A DNA stretch of 64,000 nt from Emiliania huxleyi CCMP1516 (lineage: Eukaryota; Haptophyta; Isochrysidales; Noelaerhabdaceae), in the NCBI RefSeq assembly GCF_000372725.1, contig NW_005198091.1, forward strand, positions 124,001 to 188,000, written 5' to 3'. The translations under genes were made by a program, and so were the position numbers. The notes beneath the pieces were generated by a model. The model made no database searches and had not been told where the DNA came from. It worked only from the letters and a program-made list of their open reading frames with translations. This document shows, in pieces, positions 9,818-18,590 of this stretch. How positions within the stretch are numbered: the first letter of the stretch is position 1; the number at the start of each line of letters is the position of its first letter.

Positions 9818-11119
9818 ATGTCCAACCCCGCCAGCTCCACCGGCCGCTACGAGGACTACCCGCACGACAAGCGCATCATCATCTACCCGGCGCGCCGGCT
9901 CGGAGCCGCCACGACGTGGTTTCCGCTCCCCTCGACCCTCGCTCGACGCCGCCATAGGTCTATCTGGACTCCAAGGCGAGCCTCGCAGACGGCCGCCGCA
10001 TCGCGGTGGAGCACGCGGCAGAGAGTCCGACGCTGCAGGAGATCGCCGAGGTGCTTGAGCACCTGGGCTACACGCCAGCCCTCGAGGTGGCCGGCTGCCT
10101 CTGCGCGCCCCGCCGCTCGCCTCGCCCCACCCGAGCCGGCGGCCGAACGTCGTAGGACAAGCGGTATCCGCGCAACGCGCTCGCGCGCGGCCGGGTGCGC
10201 GTCAATCTGAAGGACGCGGCGACGGGGGAGCTGACGGTGCACGCGCTTCCCTCCCCGCCTCCCCTCCCTGCCTCCCCTCCCCGCCTCCCCTCTCGCCCCT
10301 CTCGGCCTCGTCCCTTCCGCGTGCGGCGGCGCGAGCGTGCGTGCCAGTCCGCAGCTGCCAGCTGGGCTGCTGAGCGGAGCCTCGTGCGCGCACCTGTCCT
10401 CGTCAAGCCCTTCCCCTTCCCAACAGCCCTCCCGCCGCCGCAGGTGCCTGGCATTGGCAGCAGAAAGGCGCTGCTGATCCGGCTCGGCTCGTCGATACCA
10501 AAGCTCAAGTCGAGGCTCGAGCCGAAGCCAAAGGGGGCGGCGGCCCCGGGTGGGATGGGGCCGATGGCGGGGGCGATGCTGCCGGCAGGCTTGGCGCCGC
10601 CTGCAGGGATGCCTGCCATGCGCCCGCCGGGGATGCCTCCCGGCATGCTGCCTCCAGGCGCCGGAGGGCCCGCCACCCGGCCGACTCCTCCCTCCCCTCC
10701 CCCCCCTCCCCTCGCCCCCTCCCCTTCCCTCCCCTCCCCTCTCCTCCCCTCCCTCCCTCCCCACCCCTCCCTCCCCTCCATCCCCTCCTTCCCCTCCCTC
10801 CCCTCCCTCCCCTCCCCTCCCCTCCCCGCTGCGGCGTCGGCGAGCGTCCCTCTCCTCTCGCCGCAGGCATGCAGATGCCTCCAAACATGGCGGGGATGCT
10901 GCCCCCGGGCATGGCGGGCCTGCTGCCCCCAGGCGCACCCGCACCGCCCGCCCGCCGCCCTGCCCCCCGACACACTGCGCGCGGCCTCACCCGCCCGCTC
11001 CCGCCGCAGGCATGCAGCTGCCGCCGGGCATGGCGGGGATGATGCCCCCGGGCATGATGCCGCAGCCCGGGCCCGGCGAGGGCAAGGCGAAGGGGTCCAA
11101 GAAGAAGAACCGCAAGTGA
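9818..11119 (+). CDS. SRP19: Signal recognition particle 19-kDa subunit (SRP19) with Met/Pro/Gly tail
   Basis: Six exons: 9818-9889, 9958-10086, 10156-10236, 10444-10657, 10867-10932, 11010-11119; 223 residues. RIIIYP-VYLDSKASLADGRRIAVEHAAESPTLQEIAEVL, then RYPRNALARGRVRVNLKD and IGSRKALLIRLGSSIPKLKSR match SRP19 along its length, so it should bind 7S RNA and allow SRP54 loading. Introns 1, 4 and 5 have GC donors; 2 and 3 have GT. The C-terminal tail is rich in PPGM units (like the Met-rich end of SRP54) and ends in KAKGSKKKNRK, the lysine tail seen in SRP19. Exons 5 and 6 are similar and share phase, so the tail probably grew by exon duplication. Introns 3 and 4 are pyrimidine-rich. Confidence 0.88.
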
Positions 11120-11286
11120 GTGGCGGCGGCGGCGGGGCGGCGGCGGCGGGCCGGCGGCTAGCAAGCCACACACTGTACTCTGTACCCACACGCCCCATCG
11201 CAGCACCGACAGAGTACCGTCTCGAGGGGCCGACCTTTTCTCAATTGAAGAAAACACGAATCCTAATCATGTTTCAGCCCGGCGGT

Positions 11287-13166
11287 TCAAATCGATCGCG
11301 ATACAGCACCGCGCGGGCGGGCGACGGGCGGGCGCGTGCTGGTGCTCCTGGTCCACTGCCTCCTCATCGCACCGGACACACCGCCCGCCCACCACTCCTC
11401 AAACTGCATCCTCAGCAGTTCGGCATCGCTCTCGACTCTCGCCATGGATGCATCCGCCGCTTTGCCCTGCTCCACACCCGCCACACCACCCTGCTCCCTC
11501 CCTCGCGGCTCCTGCCCCTCAACCGGCTCACCCGGCCCCTTGCCCCAGTGTGCCTCGGCGAGCCCCATCAGCCGGCGCACGACGGCCGGGTGCAGGTCCG
11601 CCACGTTGACATTCTCGGTCGCGTCGAAGTCGCTGTCCGCCTCTCCGGCCGGGTGCGCGTACAGCTCGACCCCGACCGGCGGCTGGGAAAAGTCGCCCAC
11701 GAGCCGCGCCCCGTCCCAGCGCAGCCAGGCAGTGAGCCGCCAGCCGTCGGTCCGCACCGAGTAGCCCATCACCCGGAAGTCCTCCTTGCGCGTCCGCGTG
11801 CAGGAGGTGAGGTCGTCCCACGGCGCCTCGAGCCGGCGCGGGCAGCGCGGGTACTCGCTGAAGGCCGCCTCCTTGCCCGCGCCGCCGCCTCCGAGCACGA
11901 GGCCGCTCAGGTCGGCGCCGTCCACGTCGGGCGGCGGGGGCAGGCCGGCGAGCGCTGCGAGGGTCGGGTAGAGGTCGACGAGCTCGACCAGACCTGGCTG
12001 CCTCCGCCCCGCCCCCCCCGGCGTGCGCAGGATCAACGGCACGCGCGCGGCGACCTCAAAGTTGGAGTGCTTGCCCCAGATGTTGTGCTCTCCCAACGCC
12101 CAGCCGTGGTCGCCCGCCAGCGCGACGACCGTCTCCCCCGCCACCGCGTGCTCGTCGAGCGCGTCGAGCAGCCGGCCGACCTGGTGGTCCGTCCACGAGA
12201 CGGCGGCGTAGTAGCCCTTGCGGAGGGAGCGAGAGACGTTCGCGGGCGGCGCCGTCGACGCGTCTGGGTACGGGACCGGCACCGCGGCCCCAAAGGAGCG
12301 CAGCGTCGGCTGTCCGTCCACCTCGTACGTGAAGGCGATGGGCGGCATCCCGCGCGGACCGGCCTCGTGCTCGGCGACGCTCACCTGTTCACAGATGGAG
12401 CTGTGACGAGGCGCCGTTCACGGCGCGGTGGGCTTGTCGGCCATTGCTCGGCGACCGACTCGGTGGGCGGGTAAATCTCCCAGAAGCGCTGCGGCACGTT
12501 CCACGGGAGGTGAGGCCGGTGCGCACCATACACGAGGAAGAAGCGCTTCTTTGCCCGGAGCGCGTACTCGAGGTCCGCTATCGTGGCAGAGGCGTCGGAG
12601 TGGTCCGCGTACCACGAGTCCGGGTGCGCGGATGGGCAGACCATCGAGTTTTGCAGCGAGTCCTTCCGGTCGCAGGGAGGGTACCCATTCTCCGCAAAGA
12701 CGTATGGCCGGTCGGCGCTCCAAGAGAGCGGCTGGTCCCAGCGCGGTGGCAGGTTTGGGTGGTACGTCTTGCCGGTCGCCAGCGCCGTGTAGTTGTGCTG
12801 CTTGAACCACTGCGGTAGGGAGACCCAGTTTGGACCGACCTCACGGAAATGGTTGAGGAAATTCCAGCTTTGTGTGCGCTGCGGGCGCCGCCCGCTCAGA
12901 AACGAGTTGCGAGACGGCCCGCAAATTGCTTGCTGGCAGTAGGCGCGATCAAAGACAGTGGACGACTTTGCAAGCCGGTCAATGTGCGGCGTGAGGGCAG
13001 GCGAACCGAGGATCTCGGGTCGTAGGTCGTCGACTAGGATTAGGAGCACGTTGAGTGGAGCTTGCTGCGGGAGCATCGCGTGAAAAGGCACGCCTCGCCG
13101 GGCCGTCAGTGAGAGGGTTCCGGCTCCTAGCCGGATAGGGGGTCTGTCCCCACTGACTCGCGCCAA
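11287..13166 (-). CDS. Sulfatase, iduronate-2-sulfatase type
   Basis: About 602 residues from two exons (13166-12456 and 12384-11287). Early LNVLLILVDDLRPEILG gives the two metal-binding Asp; QQAICGPSRNSFLSGRRP contains the C-x-P-S-R sulfatase signature whose Cys becomes formylglycine; then TGKTYHP, YGAHRPHLPW and GDHGWALGEHNIWGKHSNFE complete the active site. Spacing matches iduronate-2-sulfatase and its bacterial relatives. The 71-bp intron 12455-12385 uses a GT donor and keeps frame (PPTES-VSVAEHE); its 3' part is the hairpin sequence shared with other introns, and it is flanked by an 11-bp direct repeat. The first ~30 codons overlap one arm of an inverted repeat, so the start at 13076 (MLPQQAPLNVLL) may be the real one. 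The substrate, probably a sulfated polysaccharide, is inference. Confidence 0.85.
12385..12455 (-). other. Sulfatase intron with introner-like hairpin and direct repeats
   Basis: Starts GTCGCCGAGCA, ends TGTGAACAG. The core from 12421 (GTGAACGGCGCCTCGTCACA) matches the hairpin introns of the CCCH and chorein genes. The 11 bases GTCGCCGAGCA recur at 12379-12369 in the next exon, so an insertion or tandem-duplication event is recorded here. Confidence 0.55.
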
Positions 13167-13342
13167 AACGCCCTACCTACCTACCTATCCCCAGGCCGCG
13201 CAGCGAAGCGAAAAAAGATGAAAATATGGGGTACCTACCTATTGCAGGGCCCTTTTGGGCGAAACAAGACCAACCTACCTACCTATCTGGGAGGGGCCAG
13301 CCAGTGGCAACAGACCCCCTATCCGGCTAGGAGCCGGAACCC
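13115..13342. repeat. 33-bp perfect inverted repeat pair (MITE- or foldback-like)
   Basis: Arms 13115-13147 and 13310-13342 are perfect reverse complements (core CCGGCTCCTAGCCGGATAGG). The 162-bp spacer holds CCTA repeats and an AT-rich patch. The left arm overlaps the annotated N-terminus of the sulfatase, which suggests that the element sits in its 5' leader. No target duplication recognised. Confidence 0.7.
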
Positions 13343-13370
13343 AGGGGACTCATAAAAAGAGTAAAGAATT

Positions 13371-13436
13371 TAAACAAAACGACTCGCTCTCACAGCAGAC
13401 AGGCTCGACACAGGTGCGGACTGGCGCGCGTGCTAG
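13371..13436 (+). repeat. Dispersed repeat A, copy 1
   Basis: About 65 bp (AAACAAAACGACTCGCTCTC, then a CAGCAGACAGGCTCGACACA segment and CTGGCGCGCGTGCTAG) repeated with few differences at 21469-21532. Neighbouring short units CTGGCGCGCACT...GGCACTAACACAGG recur at 13490-13515 and 13638-13680 and, inverted, near 7290-7320 and 9665-9690. The function is unknown. The stretch 13343-14139 otherwise shows no gene. Confidence 0.7.
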
Positions 13437-13544
13437 CACTATCACAGGCACACCAGAGTAAAGATACAACAAAACTCCCGCGCACGACACTAGGCACGGG
13501 ACTGGCGCGCACTGAGTACAGAATTTCAAAAGCCCTGCCAGCTC

Positions 13545-13598
13545 GTCGTCATCTGTCTCCGCGTCCACCCATACCGCGTTGGTGTCCAGTCCGAGCCA
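13545..13598 (+). repeat. Dispersed repeat B, copy 1
   Basis: Contains CATACCGCGTTGGTGTCCAG. A near-identical ~50-bp copy lies at 38622-38677 in the same orientation. Both are intergenic. Confidence 0.75.
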
Positions 13599-14139
13599 GA
13601 CTGTTCTTCACCTTTCTAACTAACCTAACAACACAGGGCACGGGACTGGCGCGCACTCTCTGGCACTAACACAGGTACACCAGAAAAGAATTTTACGAGC
13701 CTCGCAAGAAAAAGAACTCAAGCGTCACAGGGAAGAGAAAACGATGTGAGCCTCGGACGGCAAACTGGGTCCAGGAGGGCGAACGTGATAGCGGGCTCTA
13801 TGGTGTGAGCTCTAGCTCGAGTGAGCCCAACGCAGGTAGATCGCTAGCGACCGACCCTTGCGTCCGGCGCTCACCGACGACCGCACAAAAACACCCGCGG
13901 CCCAGATCACACGCACGGACAGTCCGAGAACGGATAGACAGAGAGAGACTTCTCCTCACAGTACTGCACTATGGAACATTTCTGGCGGAGGTTAAGCCAG
14001 AGGGGCACCATGATCACGCATGCGTGTGGGTGGCACTCTTTCCGTGCGCAGGGCGCGCTCGGGAACGAGGTCTCGCCCCTCGCCCCACGTACCGATCACT
14101 CCCAAGCATGCCAATGATCACACATGATGTCTCCCTCAC

Positions 14140-17100
14140 TCACAGCCACGGCGCGCCCGGCACGTCCCGCCCGTACGCGTGCGGCTCGCACGAGCGCCCG
14201 TCGCCGCACCAGTGGTAGACGTTCCCCATGCACGGGTAGAACTGCTTGAAGCTCGGCGCCCCGTTGACGATCGCGCCGTAGCCCCAGCCCTGGTTTGCCC
14301 CGGGGTCCCCACTGCGGACCCACTGCGTGAAGGCGCCGCCGCGCACCGTGCCGCCGAGCCCGTCCGTGGAGACGAGGTTGACGTCCTCGCCCTGCCAGCT
14401 ATTCTGAATGAAGCCCGAGGTCCAGTCCACCAGGTTGGCGACCTCCACCGCCGCTGGCGCGATGTCCACCTTGTTCGAGTCCCAAATCCAGCCGAGCAAT
14501 GGGTCGTCCCGGTCCGAGCCGATCCAGCCAAGCGGCGCGGACCGCTCCAAGAGCACGCCGTTGACGTTCCCTGGGCTTCCCGGCCGCATCGTGACGAGGT
14601 GGTCGAGCCCGGCCCAGCGGCAGTCCACGCAGTGGTAGCCGCCGTCATACAGCTTGAAGGGCGCCGGGCCGTTGAGGAAGAGCGCCTTGCTGAACTGCAC
14701 GTTGGCGCCGCCCCTCCCAAAGGCAATGCCCGACGCGCACTCGCCCGTAAAGCCGAGAGAGGAGCCCTGCTGGTTGTCCACAAAGATGGAGCGCTCGAAG
14801 CTGACCAGACCGCCCGTCGCCCAGTACGAGAAGCCCTCGCCGTACAGGCTCCGAGTGTACGCCACGATGATGTCCTCGAAGGTCTGCTTCGCGGGCTGGT
14901 ACTCGCGCTGCGCCGGCGGGGCGCTCACGTCGTACGTGGCCGGGCCCCACGAGAAGGTGTGCCCGACGTTGGCGCAGGTCGGGCAAGAGCTCTCCACGTA
15001 TGCGGCCTTGTCGAGGCACGGAATGTACGCGTCCTCCGAGTCGTGCACCCTAAAGTCGACCGTGATGCCCATCCGGGCCGAGTCCTTGAAGGTGTTGCGG
15101 TGAAAAGCGGCGACGGGCGTGCGCGTCTGCTCCTGCTGCACCACCCAGTGTGCCGGACCGTACCCGCTGAGAGGGTCGCGAAAGTAGGCGGCGCTCGCGC
15201 CAAACACGCCCCCGAGCTGGCCGCGCTTCTCACCGGTGAATGGATGCGAGTCGTCCACCGTCGGAAACGTGAACCACGCACCGAACGCCGCGCCCACGAC
15301 GGCGTTGTCGGTGAACGTGTTGTTCGGGTTCGTGATCCAGATGCCGGCCGCTCCGCCCTCGGCTCCGATCTTGTCGGTGCAGATTGTGGCAGAGCTGCGG
15401 GGGTTGACGACTAGGTTCCCGACGACGGCGTTCCCCACCTCGATGCCGTCCTCGAGGTAGAGGTTGTGGCCCCTGTTGTCGACGCACACGTTCCCCTCCA
15501 GCTCGGCGTTGAAGACGCCGTGCAGCACGATGCAGCGGTTGTTGCTGTGGTGGATGCCGTTGCCGCGCAAGTAGCTCCCCGAGGCGTCTCCTGCAAGGTG
15601 AAAGTGCAGGCTGTAGCGGCCCATGACCAGCGCCTGCCCGAGCTTGGAGAACTCAGCGTTTTCGACGTGGACGATTGAATGCTGCAGGAAGGCGACATTC
15701 CCACCAAAGCAGCTGTTCTTTGTCTGCTCGTCCGTGCGGGCCGACAGGCCCGTTCCGCCAAAGGCGTTCTCGCACGCGCCCAGGTCGAAACCGCTAGTGA
15801 AGCGCACGTTGTGGCTGAGCATACCCACCTCGCCGTTGAGCCTCGCGCCGCGGCCGGGCCAGCTGCCCTCGTGAAAGTTAGTCAGTCCGTTCTGTAGGGT
15901 CACGGCATCGCCCGCCACCGACGCCACGGTCGCGCGCTCCGAGCCCCCGTTTACTCCGGTCCCCGCGATGACGATCTCGTCCCCAGGCGCCCAACCGACG
16001 GGGCCCTCTTCCAGTGTTAGCGTGGTGGCGCCAACGCCTGCGTCCTCACGCAGCCTGGTCCAGGACGTCTTGGGAGCGCCGTGGATCTCAAGCCGCGCGC
16101 CGTGTGAGGCGACCAGGGCGTTTGCCCACACCTCGAAGCGTGGCGGCAGGCCGTAGTCACTGTAGTCGACAGAGAGCCACCGCTCCGTGTTGCCGAGGTC
16201 CTCCCTCCGTCCGTTGAAGGTCAGCGTCCACGTTCCAGTGAAGGGGGTCGACTCACAGCCGATCCACAGCTCGGAGTTGGACCCGACGAGGAGCCCGCCG
16301 GAGAGGTCCATCGTGACAGAGGCGTCCTGCTCGACGGACACGATGGCTCCGTCGGAAATGAGCACCTTGCGAGCGGAGTAGGAGCCTGCTTGGATGGTGC
16401 ATGAGGTGGTGATGACCCAATCCTGCCCGGACGGCGCAGTGCAGGCGGGACTCGCTGCCGGACACTCGTTGCTGATTGTGCGAGGTGGTGGACTCGCCAC
16501 GGGGGGTGGTGACGGGGGTGGCGGCGACGAGGCGAGGATAGGTGCTGGAGGTGGTAGCTCCTCTTGCGAGATGGACTCCTCAAACCAGAACCAGACGTCG
16601 CCCAGACCGTTCCCGTTGGCCGCCTCTGGCGTCGTGTCCATCGAGTATTGGTACGCTGGCCTTCCGTTGACCAGCAGCACTTCTGCCTCGACAAAGCTGC
16701 CGTCGATCAGCCTCCGGGTTGTGACGCGCGAGCTCACGATTGCTGTCACAGATGGGTCTGCGGTGATGGTCGCTCCTTGGGGGACATAGACGATCGGCCA
16801 TCGGTCGCCGTTGTAGGTGGGCTCTGCACTCCCATCGCCGTCCGGTAAGAAGTAGTAGATGGTGCGTCTATCGGCGGTTGCAGTGCCGCCAGAGGTGTAT
16901 CCTGGAAGAGCTCCAGCCGCTGTCAAGATGTAGGCGATTCGGCCGCCGTTGAGTGCGACCGGCGCCATCGTGACGCGCAGGCCGGGGTTGCAGCCGCCGC
17001 AAGCGGCTGGAAACTCCGCGCCGGCGACCCGGGCGCAAGCGTCAACCTCGTTCACCTGAGGCCCATCTGAAGAGTCCTGCAGCCAGCCGATCCGGTCGCC

Positions 17101-18372
17101 GCAGGAGCAGGTGGGGCACTCGGCGTCGTGGGCCTCCGCCGCCCACACCTCGGCCGTGCACGAGGGGGTCCCACAGCGGCTCCGTGGCGGCGGCGAAGGC
17201 GAAGGCGAGGGCGAGGGCGGCGGCGACGGCGGCGGCGACGGCGGCGGCGACGGCGGCGGTGGCGGCGGCCGCGGCGGCGGCGGCGATGGCGGCGACGGTG
17301 CTGGGGCTTCTCCGGGTGGAAAGGGAGGCTTGGAGGGAGGCAGCGGTAGCGCCGGTGGCGGTGGCGCCGGTGGCGGTGGCGGTGGCGGTGGTGGAGATGA
17401 AAGGCCTGGCGGAGGAGGAGCAACAGCTAGAGGGGAGGGTGGCGACGGGCTAGGCGACAGAAAGGGGACTGACAGGGTCGGTATCTGGGCAATGGTAAAC
17501 CCTGGAGGAAGACCCCAAAAATCGGTTGCACCCTCGAGAGTTGAGAGAACGCTTGTAAGCCATGCTGCTGCCGTCTGCATGTCGTCCGCTCCCGCAAAGA
17601 TGAGGGTCGCGGCGATGACAATCGAGCCGCAAGAGAGCTCCACGTCGCAGGCAGTGGCATTTGAGGCGGCGTCGGCGGAGCACATCGAAGATCGCGCGAC
17701 GCCCTTTACATCGCTACCGTCGAGATCCTCACAGTTGCCTTCGACCGCTTGGCGGATGGAGATCACTGGCTTGTCGGTGGCCGCACAGCAGGCATGGCCA
17801 AAATCACACGCCCAGTTCGCTTCGTCAGAGAACCAGGCGTCACAGGACGGTGCGCCGATCAGCATGCACTTCCCGGCACCACCGACGCCGCATCGCTTGA
17901 CGGCCAATGCTGGTGCTTCTTCCTCCTCCGATCTCAAGAGCAGGAGCGCGATGATCGCGCCCTCTGTTGCTGCTGCGACGGCGAGGCAGAAGATCAGAGC
18001 GGCGCACAGAGGATGTAGCGGCGCTCGTGGTGGTGGTGGCTTGGCCGCTGACGGAGGAGGCGGAGGCTTGTAGTCCGTCACGACCGTCACGGTGCTGTTG
18101 CGAGCTGGTGCCATATCTGAGCGCGCGATCGTCACGGTGCTGTTGCGAGCTGGTGCCATATCTGAGCGCGCGATCGTCACGGTGCTGTTGCGAGCTGGTA
18201 CAATATCTGAGCGCGTGGTCGTGCGCCGCCGCGATGACGCCGCTTTTACCGCCGCGATGATCATATCACGCACCTCTCGTGAATTATGAAGCACCTTCTG
18301 TGAATGAAGGTAAATCCCAATTCCCGCCGCCGCTAATATTCGAATCCCTAGCAGAGTCTCGGGAGAAGGCAT
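14140..18372 (-). CDS. Type II membrane protein with G8 domain and parallel beta-helix (CEMIP/TMEM2/PKHD1L1-like)
   Basis: 1410 residues in one uninterrupted frame. A short N-terminus with a 15-residue repeat (RSDMAPARNSTVTIA) precedes a membrane segment at about 125-150 (LCAALIFCLAVAAATEGAIIALLLL), a Cys-rich block, a long poly-proline hinge (about 320-405), a Cys-rich module, then a G8-like domain (WVITTSCTIQAGSYSARKVLI...GGLLVGSNSELWIG) and beta-helix repeats including SLHFHLAGDASGSYLRGNGI and HHSNNRCIVLHG, matching TMEM2/PKHD1L1. Topology suggests that most of it is extracellular. In animals relatives act on hyaluronan or in sensory/ciliary coats; here a cell-surface polysaccharide role is inference. 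It lacks introns, unlike most neighbours. Confidence 0.82.
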   Translation of the reverse strand: MPSPETLLGIRILAAAGIGIYLHSQKVLHNSREVRDMIIAAVKAASSRRRTTTRSDIVPARNSTVTIARSDMAPARNSTVTIARSDMAPARNSTVTVVTDYKPPPPPSAAKPPPPRAPLHPLCAALIFCLAVAAATEGAIIALLLLRSEEEEAPALAVKRCGVGGAGKCMLIGAPSCDAWFSDEANWACDFGHACCAATDKPVISIRQAVEGNCEDLDGSDVKGVARSSMCSADAASNATACDVELSCGSIVIAATLIFAGADDMQTAAAWLTSVLSTLEGATDFWGLPPGFTIAQIPTLSVPFLSPSPSPPSPLAVAPPPPGLSSPPPPPPPPPAPPPPALPLPPSKPPFPPGEAPAPSPPSPPPPRPPPPPPSPPPSPPPSPPPSPSPSPSPPPRSRCGTPSCTAEVWAAEAHDAECPTCSCGDRIGWLQDSSDGPQVNEVDACARVAGAEFPAACGGCNPGLRVTMAPVALNGGRIAYILTAAGALPGYTSGGTATADRRTIYYFLPDGDGSAEPTYNGDRWPIVYVPQGATITADPSVTAIVSSRVTTRRLIDGSFVEAEVLLVNGRPAYQYSMDTTPEAANGNGLGDVWFWFEESISQEELPPPAPILASSPPPPSPPPVASPPPRTISNECPAASPACTAPSGQDWVITTSCTIQAGSYSARKVLISDGAIVSVEQDASVTMDLSGGLLVGSNSELWIGCESTPFTGTWTLTFNGRREDLGNTERWLSVDYSDYGLPPRFEVWANALVASHGARLEIHGAPKTSWTRLREDAGVGATTLTLEEGPVGWAPGDEIVIAGTGVNGGSERATVASVAGDAVTLQNGLTNFHEGSWPGRGARLNGEVGMLSHNVRFTSGFDLGACENAFGGTGLSARTDEQTKNSCFGGNVAFLQHSIVHVENAEFSKLGQALVMGRYSLHFHLAGDASGSYLRGNGIHHSNNRCIVLHGVFNAELEGNVCVDNRGHNLYLEDGIEVGNAVVGNLVVNPRSSATICTDKIGAEGGAAGIWITNPNNTFTDNAVVGAAFGAWFTFPTVDDSHPFTGEKRGQLGGVFGASAAYFRDPLSGYGPAHWVVQQEQTRTPVAAFHRNTFKDSARMGITVDFRVHDSEDAYIPCLDKAAYVESSCPTCANVGHTFSWGPATYDVSAPPAQREYQPAKQTFEDIIVAYTRSLYGEGFSYWATGGLVSFERSIFVDNQQGSSLGFTGECASGIAFGRGGANVQFSKALFLNGPAPFKLYDGGYHCVDCRWAGLDHLVTMRPGSPGNVNGVLLERSAPLGWIGSDRDDPLLGWIWDSNKVDIAPAAVEVANLVDWTSGFIQNSWQGEDVNLVSTDGLGGTVRGGAFTQWVRSGDPGANQGWGYGAIVNGAPSFKQFYPCMGNVYHWCGDGRSCEPHAYGRDVPGAPWL
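18086..18220. repeat. 45-bp tandem repeat x3 in the CEMIP-like gene
   Basis: Three copies of a 45-bp unit (CGTCACGGTGCTGTTGCGAG...), the last slightly diverged, encoding ARNSTVTIARSDMAP repeats with an N-glycosylation-type NST motif in the N-terminal region. Confidence 0.9.
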
Positions 18373-18590
18373 CCTTCCTGGGCCCTCCCGTTTCCCCTAT
18401 CGCCTATGTTCCATCTCTCCTTCCTCGCGCGCGGCTCCATTCCTTCTTTCTTGATCTCGCAAGGCTCACTAAGGGCTCTTGTTATCGTCAGCACTTGGAT
18501 TGAAAAAATAGCCACGGCGTCTAATTTGGTCGCCCCAAGGACAGCGCGGCATGATTCGCGTCACCTCTCTACAATCTGACGAGATGGGAT

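Noticed and set aside
17111-18073. 320-codon Gly-rich plus-strand ORF
   Set aside because: Antisense of the poly-proline hinge of the CEMIP-like gene.
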